NCBI GenBank assembly: GCA_017308515.1
Contig: JAFKEN010000008.1
Span: forward strand, 62,001-126,000
Source: Actinomycetales bacterium
GTDB lineage: Bacteria; Actinomycetota; Actinomycetes; Actinomycetales; Microbacteriaceae
Direction: 5' to 3'
DNA: 64,000 nucleotides
The position numbers and the translations under genes were made by a program. Below, one piece after another: positions 1 to 9,541 of this stretch. The notes under the pieces were generated by a model. The model did not search any database. It was not told the origin of the DNA and was given only the letters and a program-made list of their open reading frames with translations. Every line of letters starts with the position of its first letter. The first letter of the stretch is position 1.

Positions 1-46
1 CCGCGTGCCGCGCGCGCACGCGGGCGAGTCGTCGCGCGAGCACTGA
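1..46 (+). CDS. C-terminal tail of an upstream gene (partial)
   Basis: An open frame enters from the left edge and ends at a TGA after 14 codons (tail ...GESSREH). The gene before mraZ in many actinobacteria is a small DUF3040 membrane protein, which would fit the position, but the visible tail has no diagnostic residues. The identity is inferred from synteny only. Confidence 0.25.
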   Translation, partial: RVPRAHAGESSREH

Positions 47-287
47 CCCCGCACTGACACGCATCCCCTCCCCGCCCACGGCGTGATCGGGGCGGGTTCT
101 CAGCTGCTCGCGCGCGTCTGGCCCGGCCCGCGCGGCGGATCGGCGCCCCGGCGTCTCTGATCCGCGCGCCCGCGTGCCCATACACCCCGTCCACTTCCCT
201 CCACCGCGCCGGATCCCCGTGAATCCGGGCCTTTGGCGCGCCCGCGGAGCGGTCTCAGCCGTTTCCCACCCGCATTGGGGGCGCAAA
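47..287. other. Non-coding leader before the MraZ boxes
   Basis: No gene is supported here. The stretch is GC-rich with no clear sigma-70 hexamer pair and no hairpin followed by a T-run. It presumably contains the promoter of the division cluster, because the MraZ repeats lie immediately downstream. Confidence 0.4.
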
Positions 288-321
288 GTGGTTGCAGGTG
301 GAGGAAAGTGGAGTAATGTGG
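288..321 (+). promoter_or_regulatory. MraZ box: four GTGG repeats at 10-bp period
   Basis: GTGG occurs at 288, 298, 308 and 318, exactly one helical turn apart, about 40 bp before the mraZ start. MraZ proteins are known to bind tandem short G-rich repeats in front of their own operon. The exact periodicity and position make autoregulation of the whole dcw cluster likely. Confidence 0.8.
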
Positions 322-361
322 GGCTCACCTTCAGCTGGCCGGCGCAAAGGGGGTGGGGACC

Positions 362-793
362 GTGCTACTGGGTACGTTCGCCCCCAAGCTCGACGACAAG
401 GGCCGCCTCGTGCTGCCGGCCAAGTTCTGGGACGAGTTCTCGCGCGGCGTCGTCGTCACCGAGGGCCGCGACGGCTGCCTGTACCTCTACGGCCAGGAGG
501 AGTTCGAGACCCTCTACCGTCGGATGAGCGCGCAGCTCGACAAGCTCGGGCAGGCCGGGCGCGACTTCATCCGCCGCTTCCTCGGAGGCGCCTCGCAGGA
601 GGTGCCCGACTCCCAGCGCCGCATCACGATCCCGCCGGCCCTGCGCGAGCACGCGCACCTCGAGCGCGAACTGACCGTGATCGGCACGGGAACCCACGCC
701 GAGGTGTGGGACACCGCGACCCTCGCCGCGTACACCGCGCAGCGCTCCGAACTCTCCGACGCCGACGAGGAGGTGATCCAGGGACTCTTCTGA
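362..793 (+). CDS. mraZ: Transcriptional regulator MraZ
   Basis: This is the DNA-binding regulator that heads the division and cell-wall cluster and usually represses it. The 143-residue product has the two AbrB-like half-repeats of the family, marked by DDKGRLVLP near residue 10 and DSQRRITIP near residue 82. I chose the GTG at 362 over the in-frame GTG at 353, because it gives the family N-terminus (M-LLGTF) and leaves about 9 bp from the purine-rich AAAGGGGG ribosome site. Four GTGG repeats lie just upstream as its probable binding site. rsmH follows after about 100 bp. Confidence 0.93.
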   Translation: MLLGTFAPKLDDKGRLVLPAKFWDEFSRGVVVTEGRDGCLYLYGQEEFETLYRRMSAQLDKLGQAGRDFIRRFLGGASQEVPDSQRRITIPPALREHAHLERELTVIGTGTHAEVWDTATLAAYTAQRSELSDADEEVIQGLF

Positions 794-894
794 TCTCCCG
801 GCGCTCGACCCTCAGCCGCACCACCTGACGCACCTTCCCCGGCGTCAGGCGGCGGCGGATGGGGATCCGGCTCCGGGGGCCCAGCCCCCTCGCC

Positions 895-1848
895 ATGGCC
901 GACACCGACCTGCACACCCCCGTGCTGCTCGAGCGCTGCATCGAGCTGCTCGCGCCCGCGCTCGAGCGGCCCGGTGCCGTCCTGGTGGACGCGACCCTCG
1001 GCCTCGGCGGGCACGCCGAGGCCTTCCTCGCGCGGTTCCCCGACCTGCACCTCGTGGGCCTCGATCGCGACACCGCCGCCCTCGCGCACAGTGAGGCCCG
1101 GCTCGCCGCGTACTCCGCGCGCACCGACCTCGTGCACACGGTCTACGACCGCATCCGGCCCGTGCTCGACGAGCTGGGGATCGACGAGGTCGCCGGGGTG
1201 CTCTTCGACCTCGGGGTCTCCTCGATGCAGCTCGACCGCGACGACCGCGGCTTCTCGTACAGCCGCGACGCCCCGCTCGACATGCGGATGGACGCGAGCC
1301 AGGGCGTGACCGCCGCCGAGATCCTCGCGACCGCCGACGAGCGCGAGCTCACCCGCATCTTCCGGGAGTACGGCGAGGAGAAGCTCGCCGCCCGCTACGC
1401 GCGCCGCATCGTGCAGCACCGCCAGACCGCCCCGCTGACCACCTCCCGCGAGCTCGTCGACCTGCTGCAGGCGGCGACGCCCGCGGCGCAGCAGCGCGCG
1501 GGGCACCCCGCCAAGCGGGTGTTCCAGGCGCTGCGCATCGAGGTCAACCGCGAGCTCGCCGCGCTCGAGGCGGCGCTGCCGCAGGCGCTCGACGCCCTCG
1601 CCGTCGGCGGCCGGATCGTCGTGCTCGCCTACCAGTCGCTCGAGGACCGCATCGTCAAGCACGAGCTGCAGGGCCGTGCGCGCTCGACCGCGCCGCGCGG
1701 GCTGCCCGTCGAGCTGCCGCAGCACCGGCCCGAGCTGCGGCTGCTGGTGCGCGGCGCCGAGCTCGCGCCCGATGAGGAGCGCGCGCGCAACCCGCGGGCC
1801 ATCCCGGTGCGGCTGCGCGCCGCCGAACGGCTGAGGGAGGCCGCGTGA
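895..1848 (+). CDS. rsmH: 16S rRNA (cytosine-1402-N4)-methyltransferase RsmH
   Basis: RsmH (MraW) methylates N4 of C1402 in the 16S rRNA P-site with S-adenosylmethionine. The 317-residue product starts HTPVLLERC as the family does. It carries a SAM-binding glycine motif ([14 protein letters not shown]) followed by GLDRD, and the conserved [13 protein letters not shown] in the C-terminal half. An in-frame ATG twelve codons earlier (859) exists, but that extension is not family-like. Its stop overlaps the next start by 4 bp (GTGA), so it is probably translationally coupled to the FtsL-like gene. Confidence 0.95.
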   Translation: MADTDLHTPVLLERCIELLAPALERPGAVLVDATLGLGGHAEAFLARFPDLHLVGLDRDTAALAHSEARLAAYSARTDLVHTVYDRIRPVLDELGIDEVAGVLFDLGVSSMQLDRDDRGFSYSRDAPLDMRMDASQGVTAAEILATADERELTRIFREYGEEKLAARYARRIVQHRQTAPLTTSRELVDLLQAATPAAQQRAGHPAKRVFQALRIEVNRELAALEAALPQALDALAVGGRIVVLAYQSLEDRIVKHELQGRARSTAPRGLPVELPQHRPELRLLVRGAELAPDEERARNPRAIPVRLRAAERLREAA

Positions 1849-2498
1849 GCATGCCGATCCGCGGAACCTCCGCGCTCGCCCCCACCGCCCCCGCGCGACC
1901 GGCCGCCCCCGGCCCCGCGGCCCGGCCGCCGCTGCGGGTCGTCGAGAACCCCGCTCCGCGGCGTCTGCGGGTCGCCCGCCCGCGGCTCGCGCACGTCGTC
2001 GTGCTCGTCGCGGGGGTTGCCGTGATCCTGCTCGGGCAGCTGCTGCTGAGCATCGCCGTCGCCGACGGCGCCTACCGCGTCTCCGAGCTGCAGGGCCAGC
2101 AGAAGGGCCTGCTGCGCGACCAGGCGGCGCTGCAGGAGAGCCTCGACGCCCTCAGCTCGCCGCAGCGGCTCTCGACCGAGGCCGAGAAGCTCGGCATGGT
2201 CACGAGCGGCACCCTGCCCTACCTCGACCTCGACACCGGGGCGACGAGCGGCGTGCGGATCGGCGGCGGCGGCAGCGTGCGCGGCGGCACCGGCGCCGAG
2301 ATCGGCAACGTCGCCCTCGACGGCGCCCCCGGCGTGCAGGCCGACTCCGGCTCGAGCGCCTCGAGCCTCGCCTCCGGCTGGAGCGACGCGGGGCCGAGCG
2401 TCGGCACCACCTCCGGCGTGGCGCCCGCCGGGCAGGACGCGCCGGTCGATACTGCCAGCGGCGGATCGGGGACCCTGCCGTCCCCGGTCACGCGATAG
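1845..2498 (+). CDS. FtsL-like bitopic division protein with long tail
   Basis: It sits between rsmH and ftsI, the position of ftsL. The 217-residue product has a Pro/Ala-rich cytoplasmic segment (1-45), one membrane helix (about 50-70) and a periplasm-side heptad-like helix (about 76-102, rich in L, Q and E), ending in the [10 protein letters not shown]-type motif typical of FtsL/DivIC proteins. From about residue 125 a Gly/Ser/Ala-rich low-complexity tail of about 90 residues is added, which short FtsL proteins lack. Its likely role is bridging FtsQ/FtsB to FtsW-FtsI. Sequence identity is too low to assign FtsL with certainty. Confidence 0.75.
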   Translation: MSMPIRGTSALAPTAPARPAAPGPAARPPLRVVENPAPRRLRVARPRLAHVVVLVAGVAVILLGQLLLSIAVADGAYRVSELQGQQKGLLRDQAALQESLDALSSPQRLSTEAEKLGMVTSGTLPYLDLDTGATSGVRIGGGGSVRGGTGAEIGNVALDGAPGVQADSGSSASSLASGWSDAGPSVGTTSGVAPAGQDAPVDTASGGSGTLPSPVTR

Positions 2499-2507
2499 GG
2501 GGAGCGA

Positions 2508-4268
2508 GTGAGGTATCCGCGGCGCACCGGGGGGCGACTCGCCCTGACCGTCGTGCTCGTCGCGTTGCTCGTCGCGGGCTTCGTCGTGCGCCTGGTCGAC
2601 GTGCAGATCGTGCGCGCGGCCGAACTCGTCGCCTCCGCGGACGACACCCGCACGGTCACGCTGACGACCTACGGATCCCGCGGATCGATCGTCGCCTCCG
2701 ACGGCACCGTCCTGGCCCAGAGCGTCGACCGCTTCGACATCACCGCCTCGCCGCGCCAGGTCGACCTCGACTCGACCGAGGTCAAGAAGGACGGCACCTG
2801 GACGAAGGTGCCCACCACCGAGGCGATCGCCGCGATCGCGCAGATCACCGGCACCCCCGCCGCCGACATCCTCACCGCCCTCACCGCCGACCCGGAGTCG
2901 CAGTTCGCGTTCCTCGCGCAGGGCGTGACGCTCGAGGTCTACCGCAAGGTCGCCGCCCTCGACATCCCGTGGGTCTACGCCCAGGTGCACCCCTCGCGCA
3001 GCTACCCGCTCGGCGCGGTCGGCGGCAACCTCGTCGGCTTCCTCGGCACCGACGGCCCCCAGGCCGGCACCGAGGCCAACGAGGACTCCTGCCTCGCCGC
3101 GACGGACGGCACCACGACCTACGAGTCGAGCGCCGACGGCGTGCGGCTGCCGGGCACCGAGGTCGTCGACACGGCCGCCCAGGACGGCGGCACCGTGCGC
3201 CTGACGATCGACACCGACCTGCAGTGGTACGCGCAGCAGGTGCTCGACCGGGAGGCCCGCAAGCTCGGCGCCGAGTGGGCGGTCGCGATGGTCGTCGAGG
3301 TGAAGACCGGCCGCATCCTGACCGCCGCGGACTGGCCGAGCGTCGACCCCAACGACGTGAACCTCGTGCAGGACAACGCGTGGGGCGCGCGCAGCTTCTC
3401 CTCGCCCTACGAGCCCGGCTCGATCATGAAGCCCGTCACGGTCGCCTCGGAGCTCGACGCGGGCGTGATCTCCCCGACCGAGCAGTGGTCGGTGCCGTGG
3501 CACTACACGAACGGGCTGCCGGGCGACCACTACATCCAGGACGCGTGGTGGCACGGCACGATGCCGTGGACGACCGCGGGCATCCTCGTCAACTCCTCGA
3601 ACGTCGGCCTCTCGCAGATCAGCGAGAAGATGTCGGCCGCCGAGCGCCGCGACTACCTGCTCAAGTTCGGGTTCAACCAGGGCACCGAGGTGGACTTCTG
3701 GGGCGAGTCCTCCGGAACCGTGCTGCCGCTCGACGAGGTCGACGCGATCACCAACCGCACCCAGGGATTCGGCCAGGGCATCGCGGTGACCGCGGCCCAG
3801 ATGGTGAGCGCCTACCAGACCCTCGGCAACCACGGCGTGCGGCTGCCGCTCAGCCTCGTCGACGAGTGCGACCACCCCGACGGCTCCGTCAGCGAGGTGC
3901 CCGACCGCGAGGGCACCCGGGTCGTGAGCGCCGACGCGGCCGACACGACCGTGGCGATGCTCGAGCAGGTGCCGACGGTCGTGCTCGACGGGGTCGCGAT
4001 CCCCGGCTACCGCATCGCGGCGAAGACCGGAACGGCCGAGGTCGCCGAGGGCGGGGTCTACACCGACGACCGCATCATCTCGGTCGCGGGCCTGCTGCCG
4101 GCCGAGGATCCGGAGTACGCGGTGGTCGTGAGCTTCGCGAAGCCCGATACCATCAAGACGTCCGCCGGCGCGGCGCCCGCCTTCGCCGATCTGACGAAGC
4201 AGATCATCAAGGAGTTCCGGATCCCGCCGTCGACGGGCTCGACGCCGGACATCCCGCTCACCTGGTGA
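2508..4268 (+). CDS. ftsI: Division transpeptidase FtsI (class B penicillin-binding protein)
   Basis: Septal peptidoglycan transpeptidase, anchored by one N-terminal helix (about residues 11-28). It has a PBP-dimer domain followed by the penicillin-binding domain. The three catalytic motifs are intact: S-I-M-K with Ser305 and Lys308, S-S-N at 363-365, and K-T-G at 506-508. The length of 586 residues is normal for actinobacterial FtsI. The GTG start lies 9 bp after the FtsL-like stop, with a GGGGGAGCGA ribosome site. It is expected to work with FtsW, encoded about 5 kb downstream. Confidence 0.95.
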   Translation: MRYPRRTGGRLALTVVLVALLVAGFVVRLVDVQIVRAAELVASADDTRTVTLTTYGSRGSIVASDGTVLAQSVDRFDITASPRQVDLDSTEVKKDGTWTKVPTTEAIAAIAQITGTPAADILTALTADPESQFAFLAQGVTLEVYRKVAALDIPWVYAQVHPSRSYPLGAVGGNLVGFLGTDGPQAGTEANEDSCLAATDGTTTYESSADGVRLPGTEVVDTAAQDGGTVRLTIDTDLQWYAQQVLDREARKLGAEWAVAMVVEVKTGRILTAADWPSVDPNDVNLVQDNAWGARSFSSPYEPGSIMKPVTVASELDAGVISPTEQWSVPWHYTNGLPGDHYIQDAWWHGTMPWTTAGILVNSSNVGLSQISEKMSAAERRDYLLKFGFNQGTEVDFWGESSGTVLPLDEVDAITNRTQGFGQGIAVTAAQMVSAYQTLGNHGVRLPLSLVDECDHPDGSVSEVPDREGTRVVSADAADTTVAMLEQVPTVVLDGVAIPGYRIAAKTGTAEVAEGGVYTDDRIISVAGLLPAEDPEYAVVVSFAKPDTIKTSAGAAPAFADLTKQIIKEFRIPPSTGSTPDIPLTW

Positions 4269-4302
4269 CCGGCGTCGCCGGACGGATCGACAGGGAGGCT
4301 CC

Positions 4303-5853
4303 GTGGGTTCATCACCCGGCCCCTCCATCCGTCCCGACCATCCCGCGCCGCGCTCCCTGCACCGGCTCGTGGAGGAGTTCGGGCTCGAGCTGCGCGGCGG
4401 CGAGGACGCCGACGTCGAGATCACCGGGGTCGCGGTGCACTCGGGCGACGTGCGGCCCGGCGACCTCTACGTCGCCGCCCCTGGCGCGGCGACCCACGGC
4501 GCACGATTCGCGGCCGCGGCGCGCGAGGCCGGCGCCGTCGTGCTGCTGACCGACTCCGCCGGCGCCGAGCTCGCCGCCGAGGCGGGCCTGCCGACGCTCG
4601 TCGTCGACGACCCCCGGGCCGCGATCGGCGGACTCTCGGCGTGGGTCTACCGCACGCAGGAGGATCCGCCGCTGCTGCTGGGCGTGACCGGCACGAACGG
4701 CAAGACCTCCACCGCCCATCTGCTCGAGGGCGTGCTGCGCCAGCTCGGCTACGTCACGGGCCTCAGCTCCACCGCCGAGCGCCGGGTCGGATCCGAGGTC
4801 CACCGCAGCCGCCTCACCACGCCGGAGGCGAGCGAGCTGCACGCGCACCTCGCGCGGATGCGCGAGCACGAGACGCGCGCCGCCGTCATCGAGGTGAGCG
4901 CCCACGCCCTCACCTTCGGCCGCATCGACGGCATCGTGTTCGACGTCGTCGGCTTCACGAACCTCTCCCGCGACCACCTCGACCAGTACGGCGACATGGA
5001 GGAGTACTTCGCGGCCAAGCTCGCGCTCTTCCATCCCGACCGCGCCCGGGCCGCGGTCGTGAACGTCGATGACGCCTGGGGCGCGCGGGTCGCCGCCGAG
5101 GCGCACATCCCCGTCACGACGATCGCGACCGCCCGCGAGGGCGGCCCCGACGCCGACTGGCGCGTCACCGTGCTCGAGGAGACGGCGCACGGCGTGAGCT
5201 TCCGCCTCGAGCACCGCGACGGGCGCGCGCTCGAGACCCACGAGCCCTTCCTCGGCGCCCACATGGCGCTCAACGCGGCGCTCGCGATCGCGATGCTCGT
5301 CGAGTCGGGGCTCGAGCTCGAGGCGATCGCGGCGAGCCTCGAGCAGGAGGGCGGCATCCTCGCGAGCCTGCCGGGGCGGCTCGAGCGCGTGTCGGGCGAG
5401 AGCGGCCCCGTGCTCGTCGTCGACTACGGGCACAGTCCTGACGCCTTCCGCAGCTCGCTCGCCGCGCTGCGCGCCGTCACGCCCGGCCGGGTCGTCATGG
5501 TGTTCGGCGCCGACGGCGACCGCGACACCGGCAAGCGGCCCGACATGGCCCGCGCCGCGGCCCAGGGCGCCGACCTCGTGATCGTCACCGACTACAACCC
5601 CCGCGAGGAGGATCCGGCCGCGATCCGGGCGACTCTCGTCGCCGCGGCGCGCGAGGTCGGGTCGGCCGAGGTGCGGGAGGTGCCCGATCCGCCGGCCGCG
5701 ATCCGCGCGGCGGTCGCCGCCGCGGGGGAGGGCGACTCGATCCTCTGGGCCGGTCCGGGTCACGAGGAGGAGATGGAGATCCGCGGCGGTCCGATCGCCT
5801 ACTCGGCGCGCGACGACGCCCGGCAGGCGCTGCGAGAGGCGGGCTGGGAGTGA
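4303..5853 (+). CDS. murE: UDP-MurNAc-tripeptide synthetase MurE
   Basis: Adds the third, diamino-acid residue to UDP-MurNAc-dipeptide using ATP. The 516-residue product has all three Mur-ligase domains. The ATP loop GVTGTNGKTS is at 127-136 and the carbamylated-lysine site is K239 in YFAAK. In the C-terminal specificity loop the meso-DAP enzymes read DNPR, but here the motif is Y431-N-P-R434. The second amino-acid contact (GHE, His487-Glu488) is kept. The Asp-to-Tyr change suggests the substrate is not ordinary meso-DAP; lysine, ornithine or diaminobutyrate are used by relatives. The stop overlaps murF by 4 bp. Confidence 0.94.
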   Translation: MGSSPGPSIRPDHPAPRSLHRLVEEFGLELRGGEDADVEITGVAVHSGDVRPGDLYVAAPGAATHGARFAAAAREAGAVVLLTDSAGAELAAEAGLPTLVVDDPRAAIGGLSAWVYRTQEDPPLLLGVTGTNGKTSTAHLLEGVLRQLGYVTGLSSTAERRVGSEVHRSRLTTPEASELHAHLARMREHETRAAVIEVSAHALTFGRIDGIVFDVVGFTNLSRDHLDQYGDMEEYFAAKLALFHPDRARAAVVNVDDAWGARVAAEAHIPVTTIATAREGGPDADWRVTVLEETAHGVSFRLEHRDGRALETHEPFLGAHMALNAALAIAMLVESGLELEAIAASLEQEGGILASLPGRLERVSGESGPVLVVDYGHSPDAFRSSLAALRAVTPGRVVMVFGADGDRDTGKRPDMARAAAQGADLVIVTDYNPREEDPAAIRATLVAAAREVGSAEVREVPDPPAAIRAAVAAAGEGDSILWAGPGHEEEMEIRGGPIAYSARDDARQALREAGWE

Positions 5854-7295
5854 TCGCGTTGCGAACGGGCGAGCTCGCCGAGCTGCTGGGCGGCCGCCTC
5901 GTGCCGGGCCTCGGGGCCGTGCACGACCCCGAGGCCGAGGTCTCGGGCAGCGTGCAGACCGACTCGCGCCTCGTCGAGGAGGGCTCGATCTTCTTCGCGC
6001 TGCCCGGCGCCGAGACCGACGGGCACCGCTTCGCGGCGGCGGCCGCCGAGGCCGGCGCGGCGCTCGTCGTGGCCGAACGGGAGCTCGAGCTGCCGATCCC
6101 GCAGATCCTCGTGCCCTCGGGGGTCGAGGCGCTGCAGACCCTCGCCCGCGAGGTCGTGGCCCGGGTGCGCGCCCTCGGGCGGTTGCGCGTCGCGGCGGTC
6201 ACGGGATCCAACGGCAAGACCACGACGAAGAACCTCCTCGAGGCGGTGCTCGCCGAGCACGGCCCGACGGTCGCGCCGGTGAAGTCGTTCAACAACGAGG
6301 TCGGTGCGCCCGTCACCTTCCTGCGGGTGGACGAGGGCACCGACTTCCTCGTCGCCGAGATGGGCGCGAGCTACGTCGGCGACATCGCGCGCCTGATCCG
6401 CATCGTGACCCCCGACGTCGGCATCGTGCTCAAGGTCGGCATGGCCCACGCCGGCGAATTCGGCGGCATCGAGCAGACCCAGCGCGCCAAGTCGGAGATG
6501 GTCACCGACCTGCCGCCCGAGGCCCTCGCCGTGCTCAACGCCGACGACCCGCGCGTGATGGCGATGGCCTCGATGACCCGCGCCCGCGTCGTCACCTTCG
6601 GTGCGGCCGCCGGCGCCGACCTGCGCGCCGTCGACATCGCGACCGACCTCGAGGGCACGCGCTTCACGCTGCTGGTCGACGGCGGGCGCTACCCGGTGCG
6701 GATGCGCATCCTCGGCGAGCACCACGTCGCCAACGCGCTCGCCACCCTCGCCGTCGCACGCGAGTTCGGCCTGCCGCTCGAGGCGGCGATCGCCCGGATC
6801 GGCGAGGTCGCCCGCGCGGAGCGCGGCCGCATGGAGCTGCTCGAGGGCGACCCCGAGCAGGGCTTCGGCGGGGTCACCGTCATCGACGACGCCTACAACG
6901 CGAGCCCCGACTCGATGGCTGCGGCGCTCAAGACGCTCGCGGCGCTGCGCGGGGAGGGGCGGCGCACCGTCGCGGTGCTCGGCGAGATGTCGGAGCTCGG
7001 TGAGTTCGCCCAGGAGGAGCACGACCGCATCGGCCGGCTCGCGGTGCGGCTCGACATCGGCCAACTGGTCGTCGTCGGTGACGGCGCGCGCCACATCCAC
7101 CTCGCCGCCGCGCACGAGGGCTCGTGGGACGGGGAGTCGCGATTCGTGCCCGACGCGCAGGCCGCCTACGATCTGCTGAGTGAGTTCCTGCGAGCCGGCG
7201 ACGTCGTGCTGGTGAAGTCGTCGAACTCCGCGAAGCTGCGCTTCCTCGCCGAGCGGATCGCCGGCGTGCCCGAGGCGGTGACGGCCGCGTGGTAG
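5850..7295 (+). CDS. murF: UDP-MurNAc-tripeptide:D-Ala-D-Ala ligase MurF
   Basis: Ligates D-Ala-D-Ala to the UDP-MurNAc tripeptide. The 481-residue, three-domain Mur ligase has its ATP loop GSNGKTTT at 119-126, the MurF hallmark NNEVGAP after it, EMGAS, and [10 protein letters not shown] in the C-terminal half. It starts on a GTG overlapping the murE stop (GTGA) and itself overlaps mraY by 7 bp, so the genes are tightly coupled. Nothing in it is degenerate, in contrast to the MurD-like protein two genes on. Confidence 0.95.
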   Translation: MIALRTGELAELLGGRLVPGLGAVHDPEAEVSGSVQTDSRLVEEGSIFFALPGAETDGHRFAAAAAEAGAALVVAERELELPIPQILVPSGVEALQTLAREVVARVRALGRLRVAAVTGSNGKTTTKNLLEAVLAEHGPTVAPVKSFNNEVGAPVTFLRVDEGTDFLVAEMGASYVGDIARLIRIVTPDVGIVLKVGMAHAGEFGGIEQTQRAKSEMVTDLPPEALAVLNADDPRVMAMASMTRARVVTFGAAAGADLRAVDIATDLEGTRFTLLVDGGRYPVRMRILGEHHVANALATLAVAREFGLPLEAAIARIGEVARAERGRMELLEGDPEQGFGGVTVIDDAYNASPDSMAAALKTLAALRGEGRRTVAVLGEMSELGEFAQEEHDRIGRLAVRLDIGQLVVVGDGARHIHLAAAHEGSWDGESRFVPDAQAAYDLLSEFLRAGDVVLVKSSNSAKLRFLAERIAGVPEAVTAAW

Positions 7296-8404
7296 CCCTC
7301 CTCGTCGCCGGCGCGTTCGGTCTCGTCTTCACCCTGCTCGGCACGCCGCTGTTCATCCGGCTGCTCAAGAAGCTCAGCTGGGGCCAGTTCATCCGCGACG
7401 ACGGCCCCGAGACCCACCACGCCAAGCGCGGCACCCCGACCGGCGGCGGCATCGTCTTCATCGTCGGCTCGGTGCTCGGCTACCTCGTCGGGCACCTCGT
7501 CGCGACCGGCGTGCCGTGGACGCGTGTGGGCGTGCTCGTGCTGGCGATGATGCTCGGCATGGGCCTCGTCGGCTTCCTCGACGACTTCCTGAAGACCCGC
7601 AAGCAGCAGAGCCTGGGCCTGGGCGGCTGGTCGAAGATCGCGGGCCAGGTGCTCGTGACGACCGTCTTCGCCGTCATCGCGATCAACTTCCCCGACGAGA
7701 ACGGGCTGACGCCCGCCTCGTTCGCCATCTCCGCGGTGCGCGACATCGCCTGGCTCGACCTCGCGCGCTTCGGCACCGTGCTCGGCGTGATCCTCTTCGT
7801 GCTCTGGGTCAACCTCATCTCGGTCTCGGTCTCGAACGGCGTCAACGTCGCGGACGGGCTCGACGGGCTCGCGACCGGCGCCGCGATCTTCGCGATCTCC
7901 GCCTACCTGTTCATCGGCTTCTGGCAGTCCAACCAGAGCTGCTTCAACGAGCAGCTCGACCCCGCGGTCGCCTTCAAGTGCTACGAGGTGCGCGACCCTC
8001 TCGACCTCGCCGTCGTCGCCGCCGCGATCGCCGGCAGCCTCATCGGGTTCCTCTGGTGGAACACGGCGCCGGCCCAGATCTTCATGGGCGACACCGGCTC
8101 GCTCGGCCTCGGCGGCGCCCTCGCCGCCCTCGCGATCATGAGCCGCACCGAGCTACTGCTCGTGCTCATCGGCGGGCTGTTCCTCGTCGTGACCGGCAGC
8201 GTGATCCTGCAGCGGGCGTACTTCAAGGCGACGAAGAGGATCTACGGGCAGGGCCGCCGGATCTTCCTGATGAGTCCGCTGCATCACCATTTCGAGCTCA
8301 AGGGCTGGGCGGAGATCACCGTCGTCGTGCGGTTCTGGATCATCGCGGCGCTCTTCGTCGCCGCCGGCGTCGGGCTGTTCTACCTCGAATGGGTGAGCCG
8401 CTGA
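7289..8404 (+). CDS. mraY: Phospho-MurNAc-pentapeptide translocase MraY
   Basis: Integral membrane enzyme that transfers phospho-MurNAc-pentapeptide to undecaprenyl phosphate, forming lipid I. The 371-residue product has about ten hydrophobic helices. Conserved elements are the [15 protein letters not shown] loop near the N-terminus, GFLDDFLK (catalytic aspartates), [24 protein letters not shown] and the terminal HHHFE motif. It starts inside the end of murF. Its last 16 bp overlap the ATG of the MurD-like gene. Confidence 0.96.
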   Translation: MVALLVAGAFGLVFTLLGTPLFIRLLKKLSWGQFIRDDGPETHHAKRGTPTGGGIVFIVGSVLGYLVGHLVATGVPWTRVGVLVLAMMLGMGLVGFLDDFLKTRKQQSLGLGGWSKIAGQVLVTTVFAVIAINFPDENGLTPASFAISAVRDIAWLDLARFGTVLGVILFVLWVNLISVSVSNGVNVADGLDGLATGAAIFAISAYLFIGFWQSNQSCFNEQLDPAVAFKCYEVRDPLDLAVVAAAIAGSLIGFLWWNTAPAQIFMGDTGSLGLGGALAALAIMSRTELLLVLIGGLFLVVTGSVILQRAYFKATKRIYGQGRRIFLMSPLHHHFELKGWAEITVVVRFWIIAALFVAAGVGLFYLEWVSR

Positions 8405-9477
8405 GCCCGTCGGGCCGCGACGCGGCCGGGCTGCTCGGCTGGAGCGCCGAGTGGCGCGGGCTGCGGGTCGTCGTGCTCGGGCTCGGGGTGGCGGGCTTCG
8501 CCTTCGCCGACACCCTCGTCGAGCTCGGCGCCGAGGTCACGGTGCTCGCCGCCGACGCCGCGGACGACCGTCGCGAGCTCGTCGGCATCGTCGGCGCGCA
8601 GGCGCGGCTCGTCGACGACGCCGCGATGGCCGCCGCGCTGCGCGAGATCGAGCCCGACCTGGTGCTCGTGTCGCCGGGGTTCGCCCGCGATCATCCGGCC
8701 CTCGAGGCCGCGCGCGAGGCGGGTGTGCCGGTCTGGGGCGAGCTCGAGACCGCGTGGCGGCTGCGCGACAAGCACGGCGAGGCCTCGCGGTGGCTCCTCG
8801 TCGCGGGCGGCACGCCCGAGCGAGCGGCCGGGGTCGCCGAGGCCGCCGCCGCGATGCTGCGGGCGGAGGGCATCGCGGCCGTGCCCGCGGGGGAGGGATC
8901 GCTCCCGGTGCTCGACGCGATCCGCGACCCCGCCGGCTACCCGGTGCTCGTGATCGCGGCCTCCGCCGCGCAGCTGTCGGCGCTGCCCGCCCCCGCCGAG
9001 GACGACGCCGCCGCCGTCGGCGACCCGCGCCTGCCGGCGCCGCTCGCCGCGGTCGTGCTGCGCTTCCCGAGCGAACCGCCCGCGGAGGCGGCCCGGTTCG
9101 GCGGCGACGAGGCCTACCGCGCGGCCCTCGGCGGCGCCTACCACCGGGTGCGGGTCGCCTGCGTCTACGACCTCGGCGACGCCGGCACGCGCGAGCTCGT
9201 CGAGCAGGCCGTCGTTCACGACGGCGCGCGCGCCATCGGGGTGGGCCTGGGCGTGCCGGGCCCGAGCGATCTCGGGGTCGTCGACGGGATCCTCGTCGAC
9301 CGCGCGTTCCTCGAGGAGCGGCGCAGCCACGCGCTCGAGCTCGGCTCGCTCGAGACCCTCCTGGCCGACGGCCGCGGCACGCCCGAGCAGGTGCACGGGC
9401 TGCTCACCGCCGCGGCGCTCGCGCGGGCCGCGGGCGCCACCCCGGCGGCGGTCGCCCGTGTGCTGGGAGGCGGCTGA
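8389..9477 (+). CDS. Degenerate MurD-like protein, probably not an active ligase
   Basis: By position (mraY-[murD]-ftsW) and residual similarity this is the murD locus, but the 362-residue product lacks what a ligase needs. The N-terminal Rossmann domain is recognisable ([43 protein letters not shown]). Where active MurD has GTNGKTT there is AGGTPERA (139-146). The ELSSFQL-type motif has become AASAAQL (190-196). The usual N.aeDHLD.HG stretch is replaced by [10 protein letters not shown] (226-235). The HNxxN motif is gone and the C-terminal ligase domain is absent. The middle-domain surface ([24 protein letters not shown]) is kept. Frame, start overlap and composition are normal, so it looks like a maintained pseudoenzyme rather than a decayed pseudogene. 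D-Glu must then be added by a ligase encoded elsewhere. Confidence 0.8.
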   Translation: MGEPLSPSGRDAAGLLGWSAEWRGLRVVVLGLGVAGFAFADTLVELGAEVTVLAADAADDRRELVGIVGAQARLVDDAAMAAALREIEPDLVLVSPGFARDHPALEAAREAGVPVWGELETAWRLRDKHGEASRWLLVAGGTPERAAGVAEAAAAMLRAEGIAAVPAGEGSLPVLDAIRDPAGYPVLVIAASAAQLSALPAPAEDDAAAVGDPRLPAPLAAVVLRFPSEPPAEAARFGGDEAYRAALGGAYHRVRVACVYDLGDAGTRELVEQAVVHDGARAIGVGLGVPGPSDLGVVDGILVDRAFLEERRSHALELGSLETLLADGRGTPEQVHGLLTAAALARAAGATPAAVARVLGGG

Positions 9478-9541
9478 GGCCGCGCGACGACACGCGACCC
9501 GCCTGCGCACGGCGGCCCCCGACCGCCCGCAGACTGGGGCG

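Noticed and set aside
8389-9477. MurD-like gene as an assembly error or normal ligase
   Set aside because: The frame is open throughout, both ends overlap or abut neighbours as expected, and the missing motifs are replaced by in-frame sequence rather than by frameshift, so neither an intact ligase nor a simple error fits.
9458-9541. Earlier GTG start for ftsW
   Set aside because: The added 28 residues are not family-like and overlap the end of the MurD-like gene; kept only as an alternative.
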